64,000 nucleotides of DNA from Candida dubliniensis CD36 (taxonomy: Eukaryota; Ascomycota; Pichiomycetes; Serinales; Debaryomycetaceae), in NCBI RefSeq assembly GCF_000026945.1, contig NC_012866.1, positions 434,001-498,000 of the forward strand, read 5' to 3'. The position numbers were made by a program, and so were the translations under genes. The notes below the pieces were generated by a model. It saw nothing but the letters and a program-made list of their open reading frames with translations, made no database searches and was not told the origin of the DNA. Positions 1 to 10,529 of this stretch are shown one piece after another (the first letter of the stretch is position 1; every line of letters starts with the position of its first letter).

Positions 1-2
1 TT

Positions 3-209
3 GAAATAGGTGATATGGTTCTCATCTGGGACCGACCACATAAAAATCCAATGGGTGCTAAGATGAAGAAAATGCAACCCAAATGGTCCGGACCTTTCAA
101 GGTGAAGTCAAAAGGTGATCGAATATACAGACTTGAAGATTTAGATGGAACAGAATTATCGAGACCATTTGCAAGAGAGATGATGAAGTTGTATATCAAA
201 AGGAAGTAA
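3..209 (+). CDS. pol C-terminus of LTR retrotransposon (partial)
   Basis: This is an open frame entering from the left edge and ending with TAA at 207-209. The 68 or so residues match the C-terminus of the pol at 10530-13904, with an Ile/Val change near the end. The segment WSGPFKVKSKGDRIYRLEDL fits the GPY/F-type module at the end of Ty3/gypsy integrases. The ATG at 15 is internal, not a start. Whether the rest of this pol is intact cannot be seen here. Confidence 0.85.
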   Translation, partial: EIGDMVLIWDRPHKNPMGAKMKKMQPKWSGPFKVKSKGDRIYRLEDLDGTELSRPFAREMMKLYIKRK

Positions 210-313
210 TTATTCGAGTTGATGATGATTCTCCAATAGATGTTAATTTGATTAATGATGGTAATTTAAAATGAAAATCCAAGGCTTTACATTTCAAAAA
301 TCAGGCGGGAACC

Positions 314-829
314 TGTCGTGTAGTGGATAGTAATCTTTTAAATATGCTATATTTGGTACTATCACACGACAGAGAATCATTTGAAAGAATAATTACGTTT
401 GTTGGTAAATCGCACATAAAGAAGAGAATTGTTATTAGAGAGAAAGTGTTGAATTAGTTAAAAGGATTTAAGTGTGAGTGTGTGAGTGAATAGAATAATT
501 GGTACACACACGCACGAAAATGTCGAATTCTATTTAAGTAAAGAAAATCTAGAAAATTAATTATTTAGTTAGAATGGACCTCATGCAAGCTTAGGCTGAG
601 ATCCAGGAATATACAAATACATACAATCCACATATATTACACTCGTACGGAATAGAGGTATCCCGAAGACTTACACTTAGTCACTGTGTCCATTATTACA
701 CATACATCCAATAGCATTGATTTACTACTTTTAGCCAACCACCAGAAACTGCGTGAGTATTCACATTGCACGTGAATCAGTACCGTAAATATCATTGTCA
801 TTTAAATTAAATAGCGCTACATTGTGACA
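314..829 (+). repeat. 3' LTR of the left retrotransposon copy (516 bp)
   Basis: It starts TGTCGTGTAG and ends TTGTGACA, giving the usual TG...CA ends. It is the reverse complement of the LTRs at 9910-10425 and 15803-16318 with a handful of substitutions and the same length of 516 bp. The sequence just upstream (about 300-313, AGGCGGGAACC) is purine-rich and the likely polypurine tract. The partner LTR and target duplication lie outside the window. Confidence 0.93.
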
Positions 830-3800
830 TTATTACCGTTGGTCACCATCACAGATATTCAAAGCAACTAAAGCAGGATAGAACAAGGTCTTCTGAAAGT
901 TCACACAACTACAAGTCCTGTGAGATTTGCCCATAATTTCCCTCCAGGGACAACAAGTTCTTTCCAACCAAACTTGTTGATTCGAACGCAACTGAACCAG
1001 ATTCTCAAGTCAATAATCCCTAAAATGCGACACACTTATATAGTCAACCGAGAATATCATATTCACCTAGACAGGTTACTAAAAGTTCTAAAAAAGGGTA
1101 TTCTAAAACTAAACGATCGCATCTGAAACTAGATATTTGTCCTTTCAATACGACTCAAACGCAACAAACAGATCATACCAAGTAATGCATTCAAAATCCA
1201 TTTACAGCACTATGGGGGACTATTCCAAAAAATCTGTTCCCAGAAGTATCCACTAGGGAACTTGCATCATAACCCCATTCCCCAGCCTCCCAACAAAGAA
1301 TATCACCATCATTAAATTCAATAGTAGAAGCAGTCAACAGCTAATTTGATTCCGAAAAACTCAGGTTGCTGTACCATTGACCAGAACAATTGCGAACTGT
1401 CTTGCAACCTCTCAAGCAATCAAAACTGACACAACTGAAAGCACAATAAGCATTTTTCAGTCCTAACACAACATCCTTACAGAACGAATTGATTGTAAGT
1501 CTGGTAACACTTTTAATAATATCTAGACAACAACAAATCTAGTTTTACTAACCTTGGCTACAACTCTATGCATAACACACTCCTCAGTAATAAAAATTAC
1601 TCTATATCATCTGTACATGTGAGCCTACATCAAATCGAATATTGGATGATAAAAACACAAACCTTCTTTTCAGAAAAACAGCCACCACCAAACTCTTTGA
1701 AAGCAGATAAAAACGAAATAAACAAAAAATCAAGCTGCTATACAAGTAAGGCGTAGACGGCATTACTTTCATGATCCCTAACAAGCTCCATCCTAAAGCT
1801 ATGATGTGTCAAGATCTCCAAATGTAAGCAAATCACTCTTAGCGTGCATTTAACAAAGCCATTCACAATCCAACTTCCTCTCTAGTCTATATACACCCAA
1901 TTGTACAACAAGTTGTAGTCACAAGCCTAAGCTATATTAACTCATTCATGATATTATTCCTGCCAAGAGTGGACTCCACTATTAACGTATAGGGTGACCC
2001 CATTCAACAGCTTCTAGCAAAACTATGCACTTCAGTCTTTACTTAATTGGACTTCCATCTTGATACATTGCTTCTCTCTTGCCTCTGCGAAACACATGTT
2101 TATCAAAATTGGAACTTGGCTAAACCAACCTCATCATATATTAATAACCTCAAACAATGAAACTGATTCCACCCGAAATATTACATACTGCACAACAGCA
2201 ACCAAATTATCATGCACCACTATCTACAAAAACATTTGTTCACCTCAATAAACCCATTGATTCTGAATGACTAATCATTGCGTATTAATAACAACACCTT
2301 GAATATATTAGCGTCCTATGATTTAAGTAGGCGCTACATATGAACTTCGTGCCAGGCCTATTCTAATGCTATTACCTGTATATATTTCCATACTGCAAAT
2401 ACTGACTTGGAGTATACCTTTCATCATGTACAGTGAACTCTCTCAAACATCCGTATATGATTTAATTAATCCAAGAACCCCGAATGACATTCAGACATTA
2501 TCTCCAACTAAAATATACCGGGATTCCTAAAGAATTTTTTTCCTGAAATACACTAGAATTCCCCGTTAGCTAGTACAATTCTTCAAAAAAAAATTCTATT
2601 CCACATGAACTTTGCCAGATACCATCTAACTCTTAAACATTCCTCCCCATCTCATATGCATGACCACCAACCAGTTCCACTGCTTCCAATAGCGAGGGCG
2701 GGGAGAGGGCAAAGCCCAAGATTACATTAGATTTTTTATGTAGATCTTAATATTCTAGCATGTCTCAGCATTACAAATTCATTGGAACTGCAAATCACCT
2801 GTTCACAAACCGATACGTTAAAGTAATCGATAATATATCCTTATACTACTTTTTTTTCCAGTCTATTTCAAAGCACAGTAGGCATCCAAGTGCTATATCA
2901 CAACCTCTGCTTAATAGACTGTGCACGATATATTGTGGAGCTAGCTGGAGAGGTGAGGCTAGCAGTATGTGACTTTGTTTCTATTTTACTTTCATAGGGA
3001 AATCAATACGTACTAAAATTTACCTTTGCTACCATGTCTAATATCTGGTGAGCAGGAAGTAATCGGCTTCATATATTAAATTGTAAGACGATTATGCATA
3101 CGATGCTCCCATAGTTTTTTATTGCATTGATATTCCTTGTAAATAATGGTGTCACAATTGTCCAAATAAATAAAAAGAGAACAATAGTTTCAGTACATTT
3201 GCTGTCTCTTCAAAACAATGTATAATGTCTCTGCTTTGCTAAATTGAAAAACTGGTAATGGACCAACAGTTATGAGCTGCTATTTAAAATTGCAAATATT
3301 CAATCAAAATGCTTGCGGAATAGAACGGTGACTCTGAAATTTTTGTTATTGGTTTCAACTATCTCTTAGCTAATATCAGGAGAAGTTGAGTTAATTCTTT
3401 AGAATAGCATTGATGAGGTGGCATCCAAGCGATAGGTTATTCTAGGTTCTATTAAGATTGGTTAGTTTTGAAGTATATGATGTCACTGTCTTTAATCTAC
3501 AGTTCTTCCAGTTTGTGCCTTATGTTCACGAAAAGGAAGAGATTCTTAGGTAGAGTGATAAATAATTGGTACTATAGAATATAAACACTACTTTAGGAGA
3601 TTGAGATTTCTTATTGTATGTGAGAAACTTTCTTAGCAGAATCAAAGTATGGTTGTATACGTAATATGATTTCAAATTCAGAGAAAATAATGTGGGTATG
3701 CTCGTGAACATTTATAATTGTAGGCTTGCACAGGAATCATAGGAATTGTGGTTGTATTGATTTAGAACAGTTATGATTACTTTTATGATAGCTGGTGGTT

Positions 3801-5177
3801 TTAGGAGATAAAATACGTAGGGTATTTTTTGGTCTTGTGTGGTGTCGAAGGTATTGAAAACTTGTATGGTAGGAATTTATATATGAGGTGTTGCAATTGG
3901 TGGATGTTGTGTGTGAGGCGTAAAATTAAAGATAAACAGTAGTATGAGATATTGCAAGATTGGTGCTCGATTGTCAGGGTTGATGTGATGGCACTGATTA
4001 CAATTATTTGATAGCCTAATTTCACCTGATGGTACTACAGATCGATATAAGTTTTGGTTAATTTTATGTTGTTTTTGTATGAAACGTTTAGCAAATGGCC
4101 CTTTAAATGGTAGAGCATGGGCTAAGTTCTTTTGTGGTAAAATGTGTTTTTGAAATTGGATGTACATTATTTGTTAGACATGATCATACAGAATCATTTA
4201 CAAGCATTGCTGGTTCAAAGTCAGTTAATAGGTGTTTTAAAATGTGTTTGATGAGAATAGCATTTAATTTTAGTGTTTGAAGGTGCTAGGACTATTATTG
4301 CTGAATTACGTAGTACACAGTCATTGGAGAAAATATTTGAATATGGTGGTAATCTCAGAAGACTGAATAATGGCCTGAGTACTTTGGGGAGTGGGAGTAA
4401 AGTGTGTTAACAGCCTGGTTTGTTTCAGGAAGATCAAGGTAGTTAGCGATTAAGAGGTGACTATTGGTTTTTGTGTCGTATCCGTTTCAGGATTGGTTGA
4501 AGTACTGAGGTAGGTAAGAATTACAGAATCTTTTTGGTTGCAACCTTCTGGTTTTGGTGTTAGAAGAGGTTTGTTTGAGGGTGTTAATTGATGATGGGTT
4601 TGATTTAGATTAACGAGTTATATGTATACTAATTGATGTCATGCCTTTTATCGCTCATGAATGTACCTATTGTTGTTGGAAGATTCTTGATAATCTTTTG
4701 TAGTCTATATTGATTGTCACAGTAAATTTAGGTAGTAAAAGATTTAGATGTTGAAGTGGTTTGCAACATATAGCATCGGGAGATTTGTTCGGGAAATCAT
4801 CAAATTGAGGAGGTATACTAGTATAATAAAGTTTGTTGTAGTGTTGGGGTAGGTGAGTGGTGGTAAGAAAGCAGCGAGGGAAGTTTTAATTTATCTATGC
4901 TTTCAATGGTGTTTTACAATATGTGGAATTAGAATAGGATTCAGCGAGTCTTTATACTTGCTTATGGAGGTAGAATTGATTGTATCAACAATTCCAGCGC
5001 GGAGATTTCTATAGTTGTCTTGATACAACCATTTCTCTTTAAACAATATTGAATAGTAAAACCTAGTTGCATCACTAACTTATACGACCTATTCATTCTA
5101 TACAAGTGCTAGCAAATGTATCTTCTCATGTTCCCAATAGGGCTCATAGCATGTTTTCACGCAACCTGCCTGCTCTT
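830..5177. other. Gene-free block, candidate regional centromere (CEN7-like) with a GC-skew switch
   Basis: No open frame in these 4.3 kb looks like a protein, and no tRNA or other RNA gene was recognised. Base composition is strongly strand-asymmetric. The left half is C-rich on the + strand (1261-1320 has about 22 C and 3 G). The right half is G-rich (4561-4620 has about 19 G and 1 C). The change falls around 2.9-3.3 kb. From memory, CEN7 of C. albicans is a 3-4 kb gene-free region next to the orf19.6522 transporter gene, which the gene at 5178-6899 appears to be. Published work reported GC-skew switches at C. albicans centromeres and tied them to replication origins. Centromere identity is inferred; CENP-A occupancy cannot be read from sequence. 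Confidence 0.62.
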
Positions 5178-6899
5178 CTAATGAGCAAACCGAAAGTCTA
5201 ACCTTCTGGCTCCTTCAACTTTGCTATTCTTGCGATAGTCATCCTTTTCCTCCTCAGACATTGCATTCCATAATTTTTCTCTTCGTTGGTTCTTAAACAT
5301 ATAGTACCCTTTAGTCAACATTATTATTGGTATTGTGGCCATTTCAACAAAGAACAATTGCATATTTCCTCTTTTATATAAGGGCAAATCATCTTTCCGG
5401 TACACATTCTGACCAATGATGCTACTCAACTGGACCGACATATTGTATAAAGCAGAACTAATAGACCTTGTTCTAACTCCATTGGAATTTCTTGAAACCC
5501 ACGCAACTAGAATGGCATGAATATATGGCTGTCCGGAATACAAAGTGTTGAGGACATATGTGGGCCACACTTGTTTGCCCGACCCGGGCCACCATCTAAT
5601 CACAGCCATTATTGTGGCCGAGTAGAGTGGAGCAATAAGACAGACACCGGATCTTTCGTTGATAAATTCTGAAAGCCAGGTAATCAATAGCAAAAAGCCT
5701 ATATGCAACACCTTAGGTGGGATCATTAATAAGTTCGTGTCGAAGGTTGAAAACCCCATTTGACGGTTCAATAGAGCGAAGTAAGACCCAAACGTAGAAG
5801 ATCCAATAAAATTGATTAGTCCTATTGCCATAAGGGGAAAGATGTCGACGTCACGAAAGCTCTTGATAATTTGTCTGACTGTCAAACCTTGTCTGTTATG
5901 CATGGATCCTTTTGTGGGATCATCTCTCAAAATTCTGTTGACAACAATTTTCACTTCACGGTCAGTGAACCAACCTTTAGGATGCATCCAATTTTTAGTT
6001 TGCACTGCTGAGGGGACCATCAAGTAGAAGGAAAATATACCAATTAGTAACGTAAAGGCACCTTCAAGCAAAAATAGCCATCTCCAACCAGCCATACCGG
6101 CCATCCCTCTCATTCTTAAAATTCCAAAGGCAGCTAAGGAGTTAAATATATCCACCAATGACAAAGTTGTCCAAAACCAAGATAATCTAACTGGCAACTC
6201 TTTCCCTGTAAAGAAGTAGCTCAACCATAACACCAAATCTGCAATGAAACCACCTTCTATGGCACCAATCAATAACCTGGTGACAAAAAATGATGTTTTG
6301 CCTGACAAAGCAGCTTGGCACATGGCGACAATACTCCAAGCGCAAATCTGAATTGGAATGAAAATATCTGGTCCTAAAGCCTTTGAAATTAATTGGGAAG
6401 GGATCTCTGCCAACAAGAATGCAACTCTAAAGATGGTGTTGCCTGCGTTGTAATCATTTGTTGTCAACCCCAAATCATCTAAAAAGTTGTCACTTGTTGC
6501 GTTACTCAAGTTGCCTCTATCGACTTGAAGGGCAATAAACATAAAGCAGGCTGTCAAAGCAACACGGTAATTCAATTTACCAATGAGTTTCTTTTCCTCT
6601 TTTGGGTCCCACTCAAAATAGGGATCAAAGGCGGAGTAACTTTCATAGTTTGAAGTTCGATACATTGTATCGTAATATTCGGCAACCTTGGGATCTAAAA
6701 ATGGGTTTTTGGCTAATTGGTCGCTTTCAAGGGACGATAATTCGTTAGCTGAGGAAATGGTGATCTCGATGTTCTCCTTGGAGTTCTTCTCGTCGATTGC
6801 ATGTTGGCAGCTCTGTTTGGTTTTATGATGATCAGCCATTTCAGTATCTAAACCTCTCGTGTTTGACATGGTCTCTGTTGATTTGTTAATATGTCCCAT
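5178..6899 (-). CDS. MFS anion:cation symporter, Dal5/allantoate permease family (copy 1)
   Basis: About 573 residues: a hydrophilic N-terminus of about 110 residues, then about 12 hydrophobic membrane segments typical of major facilitator transporters. The cytoplasmic loop with GWFTDREVKIVVNRILRDDP is characteristic of the fungal Dal5-type (ACS) family, which moves organic anions such as allantoate, nicotinate or other vitamins and amides into the cell. It is a tandem paralogue of the gene at 7431-9107, with long identical stretches such as NWMHPKGWFTDRE and SKALGPDIFIPIQ. The open frame extends to a TTG at 6920. The first ATG is at 6899, and ATGs at 6869 and 6839 are equally plausible starts. 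The N-terminal paralogy (SSLESDxLxKNPFLDPKV) begins only after all of these. The substrate cannot be told from sequence. It is the gene nearest the candidate centromere. Confidence 0.9.
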   Translation of the reverse strand: MGHINKSTETMSNTRGLDTEMADHHKTKQSCQHAIDEKNSKENIEITISSANELSSLESDQLAKNPFLDPKVAEYYDTMYRTSNYESYSAFDPYFEWDPKEEKKLIGKLNYRVALTACFMFIALQVDRGNLSNATSDNFLDDLGLTTNDYNAGNTIFRVAFLLAEIPSQLISKALGPDIFIPIQICAWSIVAMCQAALSGKTSFFVTRLLIGAIEGGFIADLVLWLSYFFTGKELPVRLSWFWTTLSLVDIFNSLAAFGILRMRGMAGMAGWRWLFLLEGAFTLLIGIFSFYLMVPSAVQTKNWMHPKGWFTDREVKIVVNRILRDDPTKGSMHNRQGLTVRQIIKSFRDVDIFPLMAIGLINFIGSSTFGSYFALLNRQMGFSTFDTNLLMIPPKVLHIGFLLLITWLSEFINERSGVCLIAPLYSATIMAVIRWWPGSGKQVWPTYVLNTLYSGQPYIHAILVAWVSRNSNGVRTRSISSALYNMSVQLSSIIGQNVYRKDDLPLYKRGNMQLFFVEMATIPIIMLTKGYYMFKNQRREKLWNAMSEEEKDDYRKNSKVEGARRLDFRFAH

Positions 6900-7430
6900 G
6901 CATGTTATAATTCTCAGCAAACACTGTCCATTTTATACCCCGATATTTCTTATTGATATCAACTGCACTGAATCCACATTTTCAACAAACATTTCTTGGA
7001 AGCATAACTTTTAAGGTCCATTTGGCTTGAAATAGAAAAGGGAACTGCAAAAAAGCATTTTGTTTAGTAATGTTGATGCCACATATTACGATTTCGATAA
7101 GAGTGTACTATATGGCAACATCAAGAGCCAAGCTTTTCGTACTAACTTGTGTTTTCTAATTGCAAGGGTATTATGATAACTTGTTCAGTAGTGATGATTG
7201 AGACAAGAAAAAAAGAACAGCAGGGAAAACGCAAATTCGTTTCAACCACTGTGGCTATCTTCCCCACCAAGAAAAATAATAAAAGAGCCAGTAGGATTGT
7301 TCTCCCAGTAACTACGTCTTGAATGGGTGTAGGGTTTTAATACAAAGAAAATATTACGAATATCTGGTGTTGCAAATATGTAATTAACTTTAACTTCGAA
7401 CTATATAAAAAGTACTGTGGCATACATATC
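6900..7430. promoter_or_regulatory. Intergenic region between tandem transporters (promoter of copy 1, 3' end of copy 2)
   Basis: These 531 bp separate the 3' end of the second transporter from the 5' end of the first; both are on the - strand. The side near 6900-7150 should hold the promoter of copy 1. No coding potential and no clear regulatory motif was recognised. Confidence 0.45.
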
Positions 7431-9107
7431 TTAATGAGAAAATCTGAAATCCAACCTCTTGGCACCTTCATCTTTGGTGGTTTTTCTGTAATCGTCTTTT
7501 TCTTCCTCAGTCATGGCTTTCCATAAATTATTTCTTCGCTTGTTTTGCCAGACATAGTAGCCCTTGGCTAGGAGCAAAACGGGGATTAGAATCAAAGTTA
7601 TCACAAACAATTGCATATTACCACGCTTGTACAAAGGTAAATCGTCCTTTCTGTAAATGTTGGAGGCAATGATGGAGCCCAATTGAACAAACATATTGTA
7701 CACTGCCGATGATATTGATCTAGTTCTGACATGGTTTGAATTTCTTGATACCCACGAAACACAGATTGCATGAATGTAGGGTTGCCCAACGTACAATGTG
7801 TTTAAAACATAAGTTCCCCATATGTTCTTACCGGAACCTGGCCACCATCTTATAATACCGATGAGTGGGAGAGCATACAATGGTGCAATTAAGGCGACAA
7901 ATGCCCTGTCATTGACCTTCTCTGAGAACCAGGTGATAGCTAACAAAAATATAATATGCAAAACAGCTTGTGGAATGGTTAACAAATTAGTGTCAAAAGT
8001 TGAGAATCCCAATTGCTTATTCATCAATGTAAAGTAAGCACCGAAGGTACTGGTACCAATGTAAGCAATAAGGCCAATGGCATAAATGGGCCAAAGATTA
8101 TAATCAGTTAAACTGTTCCAAAGTGCCTTGGGGGTGATTCCTTGTCTATTGTGCATGGATCCCTTGGTAGGGTCATCCCGCAAAATCCTGTTGACGACAA
8201 TCTTCTCCTCGCGGTCAGTAAACCATCCTTTAGGGTGCATCCAGTTTTTAGTTTGCACTGCTGATGGAACCATCAAGTAGAATGCAGCAATACCAATTAA
8301 GAGTGTAATTATACCTTCAAGTAAGAAGAGCCATCTCCACCCTTCTAATCCAGCTACGCCTCTCATTCTTAAAATACCAAATGCTAATAGTGAGGTACCA
8401 ATCTGAACCAAGGATAAGGTGGTCCAAAACCATGATAACTTCACTGGCAACTCTTTACTTGTGAAAAAATAACTCAACCATAATACCAAATCGGCAATAA
8501 ACCCACCTTCAAGAGCACCAATGAGAGCTCTAGTTACGAAGAATGACGCTTTGCCTTTTAAAGCTGCTTGGCTCATGGCAACTATTGACCATGCACACAT
8601 TTGGATTGGAATAAAGATATCTGGACCTAATGCTTTCGAAATTAATTGAGAAGGGAGCTCAGCAACCAAGAAGCAGACGTAGAAGATAGTATTTCCAGTG
8701 TTGTAGTCATTTGTCGTCAACCCCAAATCTTTCAATAAGTTATCACTAACTGCTTGTTGGAGATTTCCTCTATCAACCTGCAACCCGACAAAAAGCATAC
8801 ATGCTGTTAACGCTACCCGAACGTTGATTTTTTTGACGACTTTATTTTCTTCCTCTTTACTCCAGGTGAATTGTGGATCAAATGCACTGTAACTTTCATA
8901 TTTTGAATCTTCGTATAATTCACGGTAATATTCTTCCACTTTGGGATCTAAAAACGGGTTCTTTGAAAGTTCATCTGACTCTAAAGATGAGTTTGATTCA
9001 ACGTATGTAACTACTTTATTGTCTTGTTTTTTGAAGGAGCTAGAACTGTTGTTGGAAGCAATTGAGTTTGCACCCAGGTTGGCACCGTCTTTTTCTGTCA
9101 CAGGCAT
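7431..9107 (-). CDS. MFS anion:cation symporter, Dal5/allantoate permease family (copy 2)
   Basis: 558 residues, starting at ATG 9107. The layout is the same as in the neighbouring paralogue: an acidic/serine-rich N-terminus, about 12 membrane segments, the central loop with WMHPKGWFTDREEKIVVNRI, and a basic C-terminal tail ending RLDFRFSH (RLDFRFAH in copy 1). The strong similarity over the whole length and the head-to-tail arrangement show a tandem duplication followed by divergence, greatest in the first 40 residues. It is predicted to be a plasma-membrane proton-coupled uptake carrier for a small organic anion; the substrate is unknown. From memory the pair corresponds to orf19.6522 and orf19.6520 of C. 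albicans. Confidence 0.92.
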   Translation of the reverse strand: MPVTEKDGANLGANSIASNNSSSSFKKQDNKVVTYVESNSSLESDELSKNPFLDPKVEEYYRELYEDSKYESYSAFDPQFTWSKEEENKVVKKINVRVALTACMLFVGLQVDRGNLQQAVSDNLLKDLGLTTNDYNTGNTIFYVCFLVAELPSQLISKALGPDIFIPIQMCAWSIVAMSQAALKGKASFFVTRALIGALEGGFIADLVLWLSYFFTSKELPVKLSWFWTTLSLVQIGTSLLAFGILRMRGVAGLEGWRWLFLLEGIITLLIGIAAFYLMVPSAVQTKNWMHPKGWFTDREEKIVVNRILRDDPTKGSMHNRQGITPKALWNSLTDYNLWPIYAIGLIAYIGTSTFGAYFTLMNKQLGFSTFDTNLLTIPQAVLHIIFLLAITWFSEKVNDRAFVALIAPLYALPLIGIIRWWPGSGKNIWGTYVLNTLYVGQPYIHAICVSWVSRNSNHVRTRSISSAVYNMFVQLGSIIASNIYRKDDLPLYKRGNMQLFVITLILIPVLLLAKGYYVWQNKRRNNLWKAMTEEEKDDYRKTTKDEGAKRLDFRFSH

Positions 9108-9904
9108 TGTTTTGGGGAAGGGGTTAGGGTTGATGGAGTAAATTTTCTTGGGTATTAAGAGAAATTCTTGGTACAGAACCTTGGCATCCGAGCTCTTTTT
9201 ATAGAAAGGTTGGTCTATTTCGTCAGAAATTGATCTATGGATGAGATAAGATTAGAATGTGATTCTTTTGAAATTACATAATTAATTAACAATATCACCT
9301 ATTGTATAAACTGTGGTGGCTGCCAATGATGTGATTTTGTCTAAATTTCTATTTTTTTATTGTGAAACTTTGTTACACAAAACCAACGCCAACACAATCC
9401 AAGTCTCCCAATCACCGACTTCTTCAAGTGTGGAATTATAATACTGAGACCTACAATTATATGGGACTTCACTACTCTGGCTTCCTTGGCTTTGTTGAAT
9501 CAGTGAGTTTCCAAATGAATGGATTGTTGGTATCAGTTAGCAAAAATGTGTCAAGACAGGTAGCGCATTTCTAGACTAGTGCGACGATTAATTTAGGAAA
9601 ACTTACATCATCATATAAGCCACAGTAGTCCCAAAGAAAATAAAGATCTAAAAAAAATCTTGTATTTACAATAAAACGGTTATCACTTTAATTAACTTCT
9701 GTTTTGGTAATAATAAATAAATAAAAATGGGAGCCAATTACGTGGTTTGAATTCGAAGGAATGAGTTGATTGTTAAATTAAAGTGGCTATTTACGGCATT
9801 CTGGGATTTCATTTTTACTGAGCTGAAACTGTGGTGAAATTATGGGTCCTACTTTAGTAGTATGGAGATTAGTGAAACAAAATATGTAATAATTGTAAAC
9901 CAGG
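9108..9904. promoter_or_regulatory. Upstream region of transporter copy 2, up to the retrotransposon insertion
   Basis: About 800 bp of AT-rich DNA without a credible gene. It should contain the promoter of the - strand transporter at 7431-9107. A retrotransposon sits 0.8 kb upstream of that start codon and may have separated distal control sequences from the gene. No specific factor site was identified. Confidence 0.4.
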
Positions 9905-9909
9905 GATAC
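9905..9909. repeat. Target-site duplication, left copy (GATAC)
   Basis: The five bases just outside the LTR at 9910 are GATAC. The same five bases follow the other LTR at 16319-16323. A 5 bp duplication is the expected footprint of integrase-mediated insertion in Ty3/gypsy and Ty1/copia elements. Confidence 0.93.
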
Positions 9910-10425
9910 TGTCACAATGTAGCGCTATTTAATTTAAATGACAATGATATTTACGGTACTGATTCACGTGCAATGTGAATACTCACGCAGTTTCTGGTGG
10001 TTAGCTAAAAGTAGTAAATCAATGCTATTGGATGTATGTGTAATAATGGACACAGTGACTAAGTGTAAGTCTTCGGGATACCTCTATTCCGTACGAGTGT
10101 AATATATGTGGATTGTATGTATTTGTATATTCCTGGATCTCAGCCTAAGCTTGCATGAGGTCCATTCTAACTAAATAATTAATTTTCTAGATTTTCTTTA
10201 CTTAAATAGAATTCAACCTTTTCGTGCGTGTGTGTACCAATTATTCTATTCACTCACACACTCACACTTAAATCCTTTTAACTAATTCAACACTTTCTCT
10301 CTAATAACAATTCTCTTCTTTATGTACGATTTACCAACAAATGTAATTATTCTTTCAACTGATTCTCTGTCGTGTGATAGTACCAAATATAGCATATTTA
10401 AAAGATAACTATCCACTACACGACA
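9910..10425 (-). repeat. 3' LTR of the complete-length retrotransposon (516 bp)
   Basis: On the - strand it starts TGTCGTGTAG and ends TTGTGACA. It is 516 bp, as are the other two LTRs in the window. It differs from the 5' LTR (15803-16318) at about four sites, including near 10007, 10024, 10108 and 10218. The - strand sequence just upstream (about 10426-10440, AGGCGGGAACC) is the likely polypurine tract. Confidence 0.94.
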
Positions 10426-10529
10426 GGTTCCCGCCTGATTTTTGAAATGTAAAGCCTTGGATTTTCATTTTAAATTATCATCATTAATCAAATTAACATC
10501 TATTGGAGAATCATCATTAATTCGAATAA

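Larger units (their letters stand above)
1..829 (+). mobile_element. 3' end of a Ty3/gypsy-type LTR retrotransposon (Tca3-like), cut by the window edge
   Basis: The segment holds the last part of pol, a short 3' untranslated stretch, a purine-rich tract just before the LTR, and one full LTR ending at 829. It reads on the + strand and continues beyond the left edge. It is nearly identical, in opposite orientation, to the 3' end of the complete-length element at 9910-16318. Roughly ten differences are visible over 829 bp, so the copies are related but not freshly duplicated. The name Tca3-like is inferred from the Ty3/gypsy domain order of the complete copy and the Candida host. Confidence 0.88.

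Noticed and set aside
920..3711. Several 60-70 codon open frames in the gene-free block left of the transporters
   Set aside because: Short, no shared motifs, often starting at rare codons; composition follows the strand skew rather than coding constraint.
3801..4167. Two overlapping - strand frames of 74 and 96 codons in the candidate centromere
   Set aside because: His/Ile/Pro-rich translations caused by the G-rich + strand; no domain and no conservation evidence.
4980..5028. Inverted repeat TTGTATCAA ... TTGATACAA near the transporter 3' end
   Set aside because: Nine-base arms with a 31-base loop in AT-rich DNA; too weak to call a functional element.
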